Positions 17,126 to 24,006 of a stretch of DNA of 64,000 bases are shown piece after piece. The notes beneath the pieces are model-generated. The model saw nothing but the letters and a program-made list of their open reading frames with translations, ran no database searches and had not been told where the DNA came from. Source of the stretch: Streptomyces ambofaciens ATCC 23877 (GTDB lineage: Bacteria; Actinomycetota; Actinomycetes; Streptomycetales; Streptomycetaceae); the NCBI RefSeq assembly GCF_001267885.1, contig NZ_CP012382.1, positions 5,939,001 through 6,003,000 on the forward strand. The letters run 5' to 3'. Every line of letters starts with the position of its first letter. Position 1 is the stretch's first letter. The translations under genes were made by a program, and so were the position numbers.

Positions 17126-18478
17126 ATGCAGGCAGAACCGAAGAAGTCGCAGGCGGAGTCCCGGGCGGTCTCGCTGGTGGGTGAGGAGTACGAGGTCGAG
17201 ATCGGCCCCGTCGCCCACGGTGGCCACTGCATCGCCCGTACCTCCGAGGGGCAGGTGCTGTTCGTCCGGCACGCGCTGCCCGGCGAACGTGTCGTGGCCC
17301 GGGTCACCGAGGGCGAGGAGGGGGCCCGCTTCCTCCGCGCCGACGCCGTCGAGATCCTGGACGCGTCCAAGGACCGCATCGAGGCGCCCTGCCCCTTCGC
17401 GGGCCCCGGCCGCTGCGGTGGCTGCGACTGGCAGCACGCCAAGCCGGGAGCGCAGCGCCGCCTCAAGGGCGAGGTCGTCACCGAGCAGCTGAAGCGCCTC
17501 GCGGGCCTCACCCCCGAGGAGGCCGGCTGGGACGGCACGGTGATGCCGGCCGAGGGCGACAAGGTGCCCGCGGGGCAGGTCCCGTCGTGGCGCACGCGCG
17601 TGCAGTACGCCGTGGACGCCGAGGGACGCGCGGGTCTGCGCAAGCACCGCTCGCACGAGGTGCAGCCGATCGACCACTGCATGATCGCCGCGGAGGGCGT
17701 CAGCGAGCTGGGCATCGAGCGGCGGGACTGGAGCGGCATGGAGTCGGTCGAGGCAATCGCCGCGACGGGCTCGCAGGACCGCATGGTGATCCTGGAGCCG
17801 CGGCCCGGTGCCCGCCTCCCGCTCGTCGAACTCGACAAGCCCGTCTCGGTCATGCGGGTGGAGGAGAAGGACGGCGGCGTCCACCGCGTCCACGGCCGCG
17901 CCTTCGTCCGCGAGCGCGCGGACGACCGTACCTACCGGGTGGGCAGCGGCGGCTTCTGGCAGGTCCACCCGCAGGCCGCCGACACCCTGGTCCGCGCGGT
18001 CATGCAGGGCCTGCTGCCCCGCAAGGGCGACATGGCCCTCGACCTGTACTGCGGCGTCGGCCTCTTCGCCGGCGCCCTGGCCGACCGCGTCGGCGACAAG
18101 GGCGCGGTCCTCGGCATCGAGTCCGGCAAGCGCGCGGTCGAGGACGCCCGGCACAACCTCGCCTCCTTCGACCGCGTCCGCATCGAACAGGGCAAGGTCG
18201 AGGCGGTCCTGCCGCGCACGGGCATCTCCGAGGCGGACCTCGTCGTACTGGACCCGCCGCGCGCGGGGGCCGGTCGCAAGACGGTGCAGCACCTGTCCTC
18301 CCTGGGCGCCCGGAGGATCGCGTACGTGGCCTGCGACCCGGCCGCGCTGGCCCGGGACCTGGGGTACTTCCGGGACGGGGGGTACCGGGTGCGGATGCTG
18401 CGGGTGTTCGATCTGTTTCCGATGACGCATCACGTGGAGTGCGTGGCGATTCTTGAGCCTGCGGATAAGGGTGCCTGA
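17126..18478 (+). CDS. Class I SAM-dependent RNA methyltransferase, TrmA/RlmD family
   Basis: A 450-residue enzyme predicted to form 5-methyluridine in RNA. An N-terminal TRAM domain (about 15-80) is followed by an iron-sulfur cysteine cluster (C89-x7-C97-x2-C100, with a further Cys near 193). The catalytic domain has DLYCGVGLFAG (SAM binding), LDPPRAG, and YVACDPAALARDL with the nucleophilic Cys. The ATG at 17126 is used since upstream in-frame residues are not family-like. Its last 43 bases are duplicated one kilobase downstream, flanking a toxin-antitoxin pair. Confidence 0.9.
   Translation: MQAEPKKSQAESRAVSLVGEEYEVEIGPVAHGGHCIARTSEGQVLFVRHALPGERVVARVTEGEEGARFLRADAVEILDASKDRIEAPCPFAGPGRCGGCDWQHAKPGAQRRLKGEVVTEQLKRLAGLTPEEAGWDGTVMPAEGDKVPAGQVPSWRTRVQYAVDAEGRAGLRKHRSHEVQPIDHCMIAAEGVSELGIERRDWSGMESVEAIAATGSQDRMVILEPRPGARLPLVELDKPVSVMRVEEKDGGVHRVHGRAFVRERADDRTYRVGSGGFWQVHPQAADTLVRAVMQGLLPRKGDMALDLYCGVGLFAGALADRVGDKGAVLGIESGKRAVEDARHNLASFDRVRIEQGKVEAVLPRTGISEADLVVLDPPRAGAGRKTVQHLSSLGARRIAYVACDPAALARDLGYFRDGGYRVRMLRVFDLFPMTHHVECVAILEPADKGA
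18416..18458 (+). repeat. Left direct repeat (3' end of the methyltransferase gene)
   Basis: This 43-base segment, beginning TTTCCGATGACGCATCA and ending GCGTGGCGATTCTTGAGC, recurs at 19434-19475 with one substitution and one deleted base. It lies inside the methyltransferase coding sequence. The pair brackets the toxin-antitoxin genes like attachment-site or recombination repeats. Confidence 0.75.
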
Positions 18479-18777
18479 CCTGCGGTCTTGTTGCCCTGGT
18501 GGGTTGCTCGACCGGTTTCCCTCCGTACAGCGGTTCAAGCAGACGGAACGATCTTTGGGAGCTCTCTGATCTGCGAAATTCGCGAGAGAGGTGCTTTCGA
18601 GGGCGACGTCTGCGGAGTGGCTCTCGCGGAGACTGCTGACGCTCGGATGGCGCTCGAAACGGGGTTCTTCGCCGCGCCTCCCCGGTAGCGATGCGAGCGG
18701 CCGCCTCGTCCCCCGCTCCGCGGAGCTGAGAGCGCCGCCCTCCGCCCCGGGTGATACCTGTCTGGTATCATCTCTGT
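18479..18777. other. Gene-free stretch before the toxin-antitoxin pair
   Basis: No gene is supported. An 11-base palindrome GCGAAATTCGC sits at 18573-18583, flanked by CTCTC/GAGAG complementary words. The stretch is somewhat richer in A/T than its neighbours. The antitoxin promoter and operator lie at its right end. Confidence 0.4.
18752..18771 (+). promoter_or_regulatory. Operator and extended -10 promoter of the toxin-antitoxin operon
   Basis: A perfect inverted repeat TGATACC-TGTCT-GGTATCA (18752-18770) overlaps an extended -10 box TGGTATCAT (18763-18771). The antitoxin ATG begins seven bases after it. Binding of the antitoxin here would block RNA polymerase, the usual type II autoregulation. 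The mRNA would be leaderless. Autoregulation is inferred from family habit. Confidence 0.6.
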
Positions 18778-18972
18778 ATGGCGATGACTCTCCGACTCCC
18801 CGGCGACCTTGACGCGAAGCTCACCGAGCGGGCTCGTCGGGAGGGTCGCAGCAAGCAGGAACTCGCCATCGAGGCCATCCGCGATGCTCAGGACCGGGCC
18901 GAGCTGAAGGTCGATGACGTCCTGGCCGAGCTGATGGACAGCGATGCGGAGATCCTGGACCACCTGAAGTGA
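18778..18972 (+). CDS. Antitoxin, ribbon-helix-helix/Phd-like
   Basis: A 64-residue acidic protein. The N-terminus MAMTLRLPGDLDAKLTERAR followed by SKQELAIEAIRDA is the ribbon-helix-helix pattern (beta strand, then two helices) used by many antitoxins for DNA binding. The acidic C-terminal tail probably wraps the toxin. It overlaps the Doc-like gene by four bases (GTGA). An inverted-repeat operator sits directly upstream. Confidence 0.8.
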   Translation: MAMTLRLPGDLDAKLTERARREGRSKQELAIEAIRDAQDRAELKVDDVLAELMDSDAEILDHLK

Positions 18973-19361
18973 CAGACGTGCGTTACCTCCAGATCGACGA
19001 GATCCTGGCCATCGCTCGCACGGTCAACGGTACCGAGCGCAGCGTGCGCGACATGGGCCTTCTGGTGTCGGCGATCGAGCGCCCCCGGACGAAGGTGTTC
19101 GGAGCCGAGCTGTATCCCACGTTGTACGAGAAGGCGGCGGCACTGTTGCATTCCGTTGCCCGCAATCGCGCGCTGATCAACGGCAACAAGCGCACCGCCT
19201 GGCTCGCCATGCGTGTCTTCCTGCGCTTCAACGGCCTCAGCGCCGATACCGTGCCGCCGCCCGGCTCCGTTGCCGGCCCATTCGTCGAGGAAGTCGCGCA
19301 GGACGACATCGACGTAGCGGTCATCGCCAAGCGTCTCTCGACCTGGTTCCCCGTTTCCTGA
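18969..19361 (+). CDS. Doc/Fic-type toxin, catalytic His replaced
   Basis: A 130-residue protein with the Doc fold: MTDVRYLQIDEILAIA at the start and an INGNKRTAWLA active-site loop. Classical Doc reads HxFxDANKR; here the equivalent positions are Arg67, Leu69 and Asn71, then GNKR. The catalytic histidine is therefore missing, although the phosphate-binding NKR remains. Doc toxins phosphorylate EF-Tu; this variant may be weak, inactive, or use another chemistry. The GTG start overlaps the antitoxin stop. The pair lies between duplicated methyltransferase ends, which suggests acquisition. Confidence 0.8.
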   Translation: MTDVRYLQIDEILAIARTVNGTERSVRDMGLLVSAIERPRTKVFGAELYPTLYEKAAALLHSVARNRALINGNKRTAWLAMRVFLRFNGLSADTVPPPGSVAGPFVEEVAQDDIDVAVIAKRLSTWFPVS

Positions 19362-19433
19362 CGTTCGACGTCGTGCGGTGGGGGAGACGAAAGAGGTCTG
19401 GAAAGCGGCGCTCGCAAAGGCTTTCCGACCGTC

Positions 19434-19475
19434 TTTCCGATGACGCATCAGGTGAGTGCGTGGCGATTCTTGAGC
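19434..19475 (+). repeat. Right direct repeat (copy of methyltransferase 3' end)
   Basis: A near-identical copy of 18416-18458 (41 of 43 positions). It is out of any gene: the deletion shifts the frame relative to the original. It marks the right limit of the toxin-antitoxin islet. Confidence 0.75.
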
Positions 19476-19516
19476 GGCGTGACTGTCGCCCGTGAGGGAC
19501 AGGTGGAAAGCCGGCT

Positions 19517-20464
19517 TCAAGCATGGGGCGCAAGCCGGTGATCGGTTGTCGCTGAGGGAGCCGGGGCCAGTCGGTACCCGTCGTTCTCGCGTCGCACGTG
19601 GCCGGCGGTCGGCGGTGGGAAGTGGCTTCCCAGCAGGAGAGTTGACGTACCGGCCAGTGAGGCGAGCACCCGGTTCCGGGTCCTGGCCGCGAGTTCGGGA
19701 GCGACGTCCACGCAGCTGCAGAGCTCCGGATGCGCCATCTGGACCGGGTGGTGGATGCTGTCGCCGGTGACCAGTGCGGTCTCGCCACGGCTGCTCAGTT
19801 CCACCGCTACCTGCCCCGGGGTGTGGCCGGGGGTGGGCAGCAGACGGATGCCCGGTGCGACGTCCGTGCCCTCGTCCGCGACCTCGATGAGGTCGAACAG
19901 ACCTGCTTCCCGGACGGGATGGACCGAGTCCCGGAACATCTGCCGACGCGACTCCTCCATGTCGACACCCGCCCAGTAGTCCCACTCGGTGCGGGAGGTG
20001 AGATAGCGCGCGTTCGGGAAGGTGGGCACCCAGGCGTCGCCCTCGGCACGCGTGTTCCACCCCACGTGGTCGGCGTGGAGGTGGGTCAGGACCACGACGT
20101 CAACGCTCTCCGGCGCGAAGCCGGCCGCCCGTAGCCGTGCTTCGTAGTCGCTGTTCAGGTGGTGCCAGGCGGGGTTGGCGCGCCGCTTCCCGTTTCCGAT
20201 GCCGGTGTCCACCAGCACCCGCATGCCGTCCACCTCGACGGCGAAACTGTGACTCGCCAGGCGCAGGAGGCCTTGTTCGTCGGCGAATTCGGGGCTCAGC
20301 CAGGGAGTCCGGCCCACGAGGTCGGTGGTCGCCCCGGGCAGCAGCCACGGACCGGTCTGGGAGGGCAGGGCCACTTCGTCGATGCGTCGTACGGTGTGGT
20401 TCCCCACCGTCCAGGAAGAGGCGGGGGGAGTAGGGGACTTGGTCGTCTGCGAGGAGGTGGACAC
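19517..20464 (-). CDS. Metallo-beta-lactamase-fold hydrolase
   Basis: A 315-residue protein with the zinc signature THLHADHVGW (HxHxDH) near residue 127, a later PTPGHTPGQVAVEL (His ligand), VTGDSIHH (bridging Asp) and a final GSHFPPP. This set is typical of the lactonase/glyoxalase-II-like branch (AiiA-like quorum-quenching lactonases and others). The GTG start at 20464 begins MSTSSQTTKS. It is divergent from an amidase operon across a shared operator region, so both may be controlled by the TetR protein at 22490. The substrate is unknown. Confidence 0.82.
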   Translation of the reverse strand: MSTSSQTTKSPTPPASSWTVGNHTVRRIDEVALPSQTGPWLLPGATTDLVGRTPWLSPEFADEQGLLRLASHSFAVEVDGMRVLVDTGIGNGKRRANPAWHHLNSDYEARLRAAGFAPESVDVVVLTHLHADHVGWNTRAEGDAWVPTFPNARYLTSRTEWDYWAGVDMEESRRQMFRDSVHPVREAGLFDLIEVADEGTDVAPGIRLLPTPGHTPGQVAVELSSRGETALVTGDSIHHPVQMAHPELCSCVDVAPELAARTRNRVLASLAGTSTLLLGSHFPPPTAGHVRRENDGYRLAPAPSATTDHRLAPHA

Positions 20465-20592
20465 GAAGACCTTCCTTACCTGTCAGGGGTTGCGAGGACG
20501 CAGATATGTCTTGGGCGGGTGGGTCCGGTGAGGCGAGTGGTGTGGTTGCTCGCGGGGTACAGCGGGGTCGGTGTGCTGGGCCCCTCTCGCAC

Positions 20593-20661
20593 TAAAAGCG
20601 ATTGGTTTGCTTTAAGGCACCGTAGGTCCTACGATCGACTAAAGCAAATGATTCGCTTTTA
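20593..20661. promoter_or_regulatory. Paired operator sites between hydrolase and amidase operon
   Basis: Two 22-base sites in mirror orientation lie at 20593-20614 (arms TAAAAGCGA and TTTGCTTTA) and 20640-20661 (arms TAAAGCAAA and TCGCTTTTA). They are almost reverse complements of each other and differ only in the centre. A related site precedes the TetR gene at 22457. The AT-rich sequence stands out from its surroundings. Recognition by the TetR protein is inference from the shared motif. Confidence 0.6.
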
Positions 20662-20723
20662 CGGTGCCCGGAGGCCCTGTACCGGTCCCGGCCCGTCGCG
20701 CCGCGCAGATCCGGAAGGACGTC

Positions 20724-20930
20724 ATGACCAGCGAACTCACCCCCCAAGAAGCAGCCCGAGGGGCGCTGCGGGCCGGGCTCCCCCTCGGGGACGGCCGACA
20801 GGAAGAAGTGGCCATGACGGCCAACTACATCCACTCCGTGATCAGCACCTTGCGCGAGCTCGACTTCGGCGAGACCCCTCCCGCGTCCTCCTACCGCGCC
20901 GGACAGGGGAACGCCGATGCAACCGTTTGA
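20724..20930 (+). CDS. AtzG-like (DUF4089) small amidase partner
   Basis: A 68-residue protein with the DUF4089/AtzG pattern: AGLPLGDGRQEEVAMTANY, then a helix and LRELDFGETPPASSYRAG at the end (compare FPL..E.EPAPVFRA). AtzG-like proteins form stable complexes with amidases, in the way GatC does with GatA. The ATG follows GGAAGGA and the stop overlaps the amidase start by 14 bases. Translational coupling and gene order strongly support the partnership. Confidence 0.7.
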   Translation: MTSELTPQEAARGALRAGLPLGDGRQEEVAMTANYIHSVISTLRELDFGETPPASSYRAGQGNADATV

Positions 20931-22338
20931 GCTGTCGCTGGCCGAAGCCTCCCGTGCGGTGCGCGCACGGGAGCTGTCCCCCGTCGAACTCACCGCATCG
21001 GTGCTCGCCCGTATCTCCGCCGTCGAGGGACGGCTGGGCGCCTACGTCACCGTCGCCGCCGACGCCGCCCTGGCCGCAGCGGCCCGCGCCGAACGGGAGA
21101 TCTCCGGAAGCGGACCGCGCGGGCCGCTGCACGGGATCCCCATGGCGCTCAAGGACCTGATCGACGCAGAGGGGATGCCCACCACGGCGAGTTCGCACGT
21201 CCGGACAGGGCACGTGGCGGAACGCGACAGTCGGGTGGCCGAACGGCTCGGCACCGCCGGGGCCGTCCTCCTGGGCAAGACGCACACGCACGAGTTCGCC
21301 TACGGCCTGACCACTCCGCAGACCAACAACGCCTGGGATCACAGCCGGGTCGCGGGTGGGTCGAGCGGCGGCTCGGCGGTAGCTGTCGCCGCCGGCGGGG
21401 CGACGTTCGCCATGGGCACGGACACGGGCGGTTCCATCCGGGTCCCCGCGGCCCTGAACGGCGTCGTGGGCCTCAAGCCGACCTACGGCCTGGTCCCCCG
21501 CACAGGCGTGACCTCGCTGTCCTGGTCCCTGGACCATGTGGGCCCTCTCGCCCGCACCGTCCAGGACGTCGGGCTGGTGCTGTCGGCGACCGCCGGCCAC
21601 GACCCGCGCGACCCGGCGAGCGTGTCCGGCCCTACGCTGGACCGCTTCCCGGGAAGCGACCTGCGAGAAGGCGACCTGCGAGGAGGCGACCTGCGAGGAC
21701 TGAAGGTCGGCGTACCGCGGAACCACTACTTCGACCGCGTCACGCCCGAGGTCGAGGAGTCCGTACGCGACGCGATCGAGCGGCTGGCGGAGCTGGGGGC
21801 GCAGCTCGTCGACGTCGAGATCCCGATGGCGCGCTACATCCAGGCCGTTCAGTGGGGGCTGATGGTTCCCGAGGCCACCGCGTACCACGAGCGGTCGCTG
21901 CGGGCCACCCCCGATCTGTACGCGGCGGACGTTCGCATCCTGCTGGAGGCCGGCGAACTCACCTCTGCGGGCGACTACCTCCGCGCCCAGCGGGCCCGCA
22001 CCATGATGCGAGACGCCTGGGCTCGCATGTTCGACGGAATCGACGTCCTCGCCGCGCCGACGGTGCCGATGACCGCCGCCGAGGCGGGGCAGGAAGCCGT
22101 CGAGTGGGCCGATGGCACGACCGAGGCCGTGTCGGACAGCTACGTCCGCCTCTGTGCCCCCGCCAACATCACCGGCGTCCCGGCCCTCACCCTGCCGGTC
22201 GGTCACGACCACGCCGGACTGCCGATCGGAATGCAGCTGATGGCGCGCCCCTTCCACGACGCGACGGTGCTCCGTGTGGGCCGGGCCTACGAGGAGTCGG
22301 TGGCCGGCGCCGGGCGCCTTGCTCCCCTCGCTGCCTGA
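20917..22338 (+). CDS. Amidase signature family hydrolase (AtzE/GatA-like)
   Basis: A 473-residue amidase. The Ser-cisSer-Lys triad is present: Lys79 (MALKDLID), cis-Ser149 in VAGGSSGGSA and nucleophile Ser173 in TDTGGSIRVPA, spaced as in GatA. Length and an adjacent AtzG-like subunit place it near AtzE-type enzymes, which hydrolyse amides such as biuret derivatives; the substrate here is unknown. A short repeated Gly-Asp-Leu-Arg motif occurs near residue 250 (GDLRGGDLRG), encoded by tandem 15-base repeats. The operon is likely under control of the TetR regulator downstream. Confidence 0.85.
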   Translation: MQPFELSLAEASRAVRARELSPVELTASVLARISAVEGRLGAYVTVAADAALAAAARAEREISGSGPRGPLHGIPMALKDLIDAEGMPTTASSHVRTGHVAERDSRVAERLGTAGAVLLGKTHTHEFAYGLTTPQTNNAWDHSRVAGGSSGGSAVAVAAGGATFAMGTDTGGSIRVPAALNGVVGLKPTYGLVPRTGVTSLSWSLDHVGPLARTVQDVGLVLSATAGHDPRDPASVSGPTLDRFPGSDLREGDLRGGDLRGLKVGVPRNHYFDRVTPEVEESVRDAIERLAELGAQLVDVEIPMARYIQAVQWGLMVPEATAYHERSLRATPDLYAADVRILLEAGELTSAGDYLRAQRARTMMRDAWARMFDGIDVLAAPTVPMTAAEAGQEAVEWADGTTEAVSDSYVRLCAPANITGVPALTLPVGHDHAGLPIGMQLMARPFHDATVLRVGRAYEESVAGAGRLAPLAA

Positions 22339-22456
22339 GGGGCCTGAGGCAAGGCGGACGTTCCAGCCGGCGTGCGTTCGCGTCGCCGCAGGGGTGCACG
22401 CCGTGCTGGGACGCCCGGATACGCGGCGCCGCGGGTCGCCGACGCCGGCCATCGGC

Positions 22457-22479
22457 TAGAAGCAACAGATTCGCATTAA
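22457..22479 (+). promoter_or_regulatory. Third copy of the operator, before the TetR gene
   Basis: AGAAGCAACAGATTCGCATTAA-like sequence at 22457-22479 matches the right half-pair site at 20640-20661 (AAGCAAATGATTCGCTTTTA) at most positions. It lies 11 bases before the TetR ATG, consistent with autoregulation. Confidence 0.55.
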
Positions 22480-22489
22480 GGTGGGTCGC

Positions 22490-23116
22490 ATGACTCCCAA
22501 GCCCATGGCCCGCCCCGGCGGGCGCAGCGCACGCGTACAGGCGTCCGTCCATGCGGCGGTACGTGAACTCGTGGGGGAGGTGGGCCGCGACGCGCTCACG
22601 GTCCCGATGGTGGCCACTCGGGCGGGCGTGACCCCCTCCACGATCTACCGTCGCTGGGGCGATCTGCAGGAACTCCTGTCCGACGTGGCCGTCGAACGAC
22701 TGCGCCCGGAAACGGAGCCGGCCGATCTCGGAAGCCTGCGGGCCGATCTCGACGCGTGGGCGGAACAGTTCCTCGACGAGATGGCCTCGCCGCCCGGGCG
22801 CGCCTACATCCGGGACGCCCTGCTCGGCGACCCCGACGGAACGAACGCCGGTCAGTGCTCGGCGTACGCCGCGGAGCAGATCGACGCCGTGCTGGCCCGT
22901 GCGGTGCAGCGGGGGGAACCGGTGCCCGAGACGGAACTGCTGATCGACCGTGTGGTGGCGCCGATCATGTACCGCATCCTCTTCCGCCCTGGCCGACTGG
23001 ACGCCGCATACGCGCGTGAGCTCGTGACGAACGCCGTGTACGCCCTGGAGACCGAGGCCGGCGCTCGCCCCGCCCCGGCCGCCGCCCCGCGGCGCTCGAA
23101 GAAACCCGACAGCTGA
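22490..23116 (+). CDS. TetR/AcrR family transcriptional regulator
   Basis: A 208-residue regulator. The N-terminal helix-turn-helix (about 25-60) reads VGRDALTVPMVATRAGVTPSTIYRRWGDLQELL. A C-terminal ligand domain (about 80-190) ends in a Pro/Ala-rich tail. The ATG at 22490 is chosen; a GTG three codons earlier is possible. It follows the amidase and shares an operator motif with the amidase/hydrolase intergenic region, so it is probably the local repressor. Confidence 0.87.
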   Translation: MTPKPMARPGGRSARVQASVHAAVRELVGEVGRDALTVPMVATRAGVTPSTIYRRWGDLQELLSDVAVERLRPETEPADLGSLRADLDAWAEQFLDEMASPPGRAYIRDALLGDPDGTNAGQCSAYAAEQIDAVLARAVQRGEPVPETELLIDRVVAPIMYRILFRPGRLDAAYARELVTNAVYALETEAGARPAPAAAPRRSKKPDS

Positions 23117-23160
23117 CCACGTCGCTCATCGGGCGGTCCGGCCACCGGGCGGACGACGGA

Positions 23161-23928
23161 TCAGGCGGCGGTGAAGCCGCCGTCCGCGGGGAGTACGGCG
23201 CCCGTGACGAAGGCGGACCGCGGGGAGACCAGGAAGCACAGGACTTCCGCGATCTCGCGGGGCTGCGCCACCCTGCCCAGGGGGTGGGCGTCCGCGAAGG
23301 ACGCCAGATAGGCGCGGCTGTCGGGGCGGAAGGTGTCGAGGAAGTCGGTCTCGACCACGCCTGCGGCGACGAGGTTCGCGCGGATGCCGAGGGGGCCGCC
23401 CTCCAGTGCCAGCACCTTGGTCAGCTGGGCGAGAGCCCCCTTCGATGCGCTGTAGGCGACCCCCTCGGGCAGCCCGACCGTGCACGCGTACGAACCGGTA
23501 CTGACGATGGCGCCGCCGCCGCGCTCCTCCATGGCCCGGAAGGCCTCGCGGGCGAAGAGGAAGGCACCGCGGGCGTTGACGTCCATCACGCTGTCCCAGT
23601 CCCGTGCGGTGGTGTGCGTGACGGGCTTGTTCAGGGTGCGGCCGGCGTTGTTGACCAGGATGTCCAGTCCGCCGAAGGCGTCGACGGCGGCACCTACCGC
23701 GCGGGTGGCGGTCTCTTCCGCGGTGACGTCTCCGGTCACGGTCACCGTCCCGGGCAGCTCCTCCGGGAGAAGCGCGAGTTCGGGACGGGTGTCGAGGGCG
23801 ACGACGTGTGCGCCGCGGGCGTGGAGGAGAGATGCGGTCTCCTTGCCGATACCGCGTGCGGCGCCGGTGACGAGGGCCGTCTTCCCGGCGAACTCGGCGG
23901 CGCCGGTGGACGATGGCGTGGATGTCAT
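23161..23928 (-). CDS. Short-chain dehydrogenase/reductase (SDR)
   Basis: A 255-residue classical SDR with TGAARGIG (NAD(P) binding, about 21-28), NNAG, a catalytic Ser in STGSYA, and YSASK (Tyr/Lys). Acidic VALDTRPE after beta2 suggests NAD(H) preference. The C-terminal FVTGAVLPADGGFTAA is family-typical. It lies downstream of the MFS gene on the minus strand, possibly in the same operon (78-base gap). The substrate is not inferable. Confidence 0.88.
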   Translation of the reverse strand: MTSTPSSTGAAEFAGKTALVTGAARGIGKETASLLHARGAHVVALDTRPELALLPEELPGTVTVTGDVTAEETATRAVGAAVDAFGGLDILVNNAGRTLNKPVTHTTARDWDSVMDVNARGAFLFAREAFRAMEERGGGAIVSTGSYACTVGLPEGVAYSASKGALAQLTKVLALEGGPLGIRANLVAAGVVETDFLDTFRPDSRAYLASFADAHPLGRVAQPREIAEVLCFLVSPRSAFVTGAVLPADGGFTAA

Positions 23929-24006
23929 TCGGGTGCTCCCTGGTGGGGTCGGGTCGGGGGTCCGTGCGCGGTCACGGACGGCTTCGTGGCCGAACGAGGG
24001 GCCTCG

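Noticed and set aside
14969..18538. A 1189-codon open frame on the minus strand
   Set aside because: It lies exactly antisense to the permease and methyltransferase genes and is a by-product of high GC in third codon positions. It has no recognisable domain and no ribosome binding site.
19362..19516. Second, truncated methyltransferase gene
   Set aside because: Only the terminal 42 bases are duplicated, with a frame-shifting deletion and no upstream homologous codons, so it is a repeat rather than a gene.
22339..22456. Small gene between amidase and TetR gene
   Set aside because: Short frames here have no ribosome binding site and only compositional bias; the stretch is better read as spacer plus operator.
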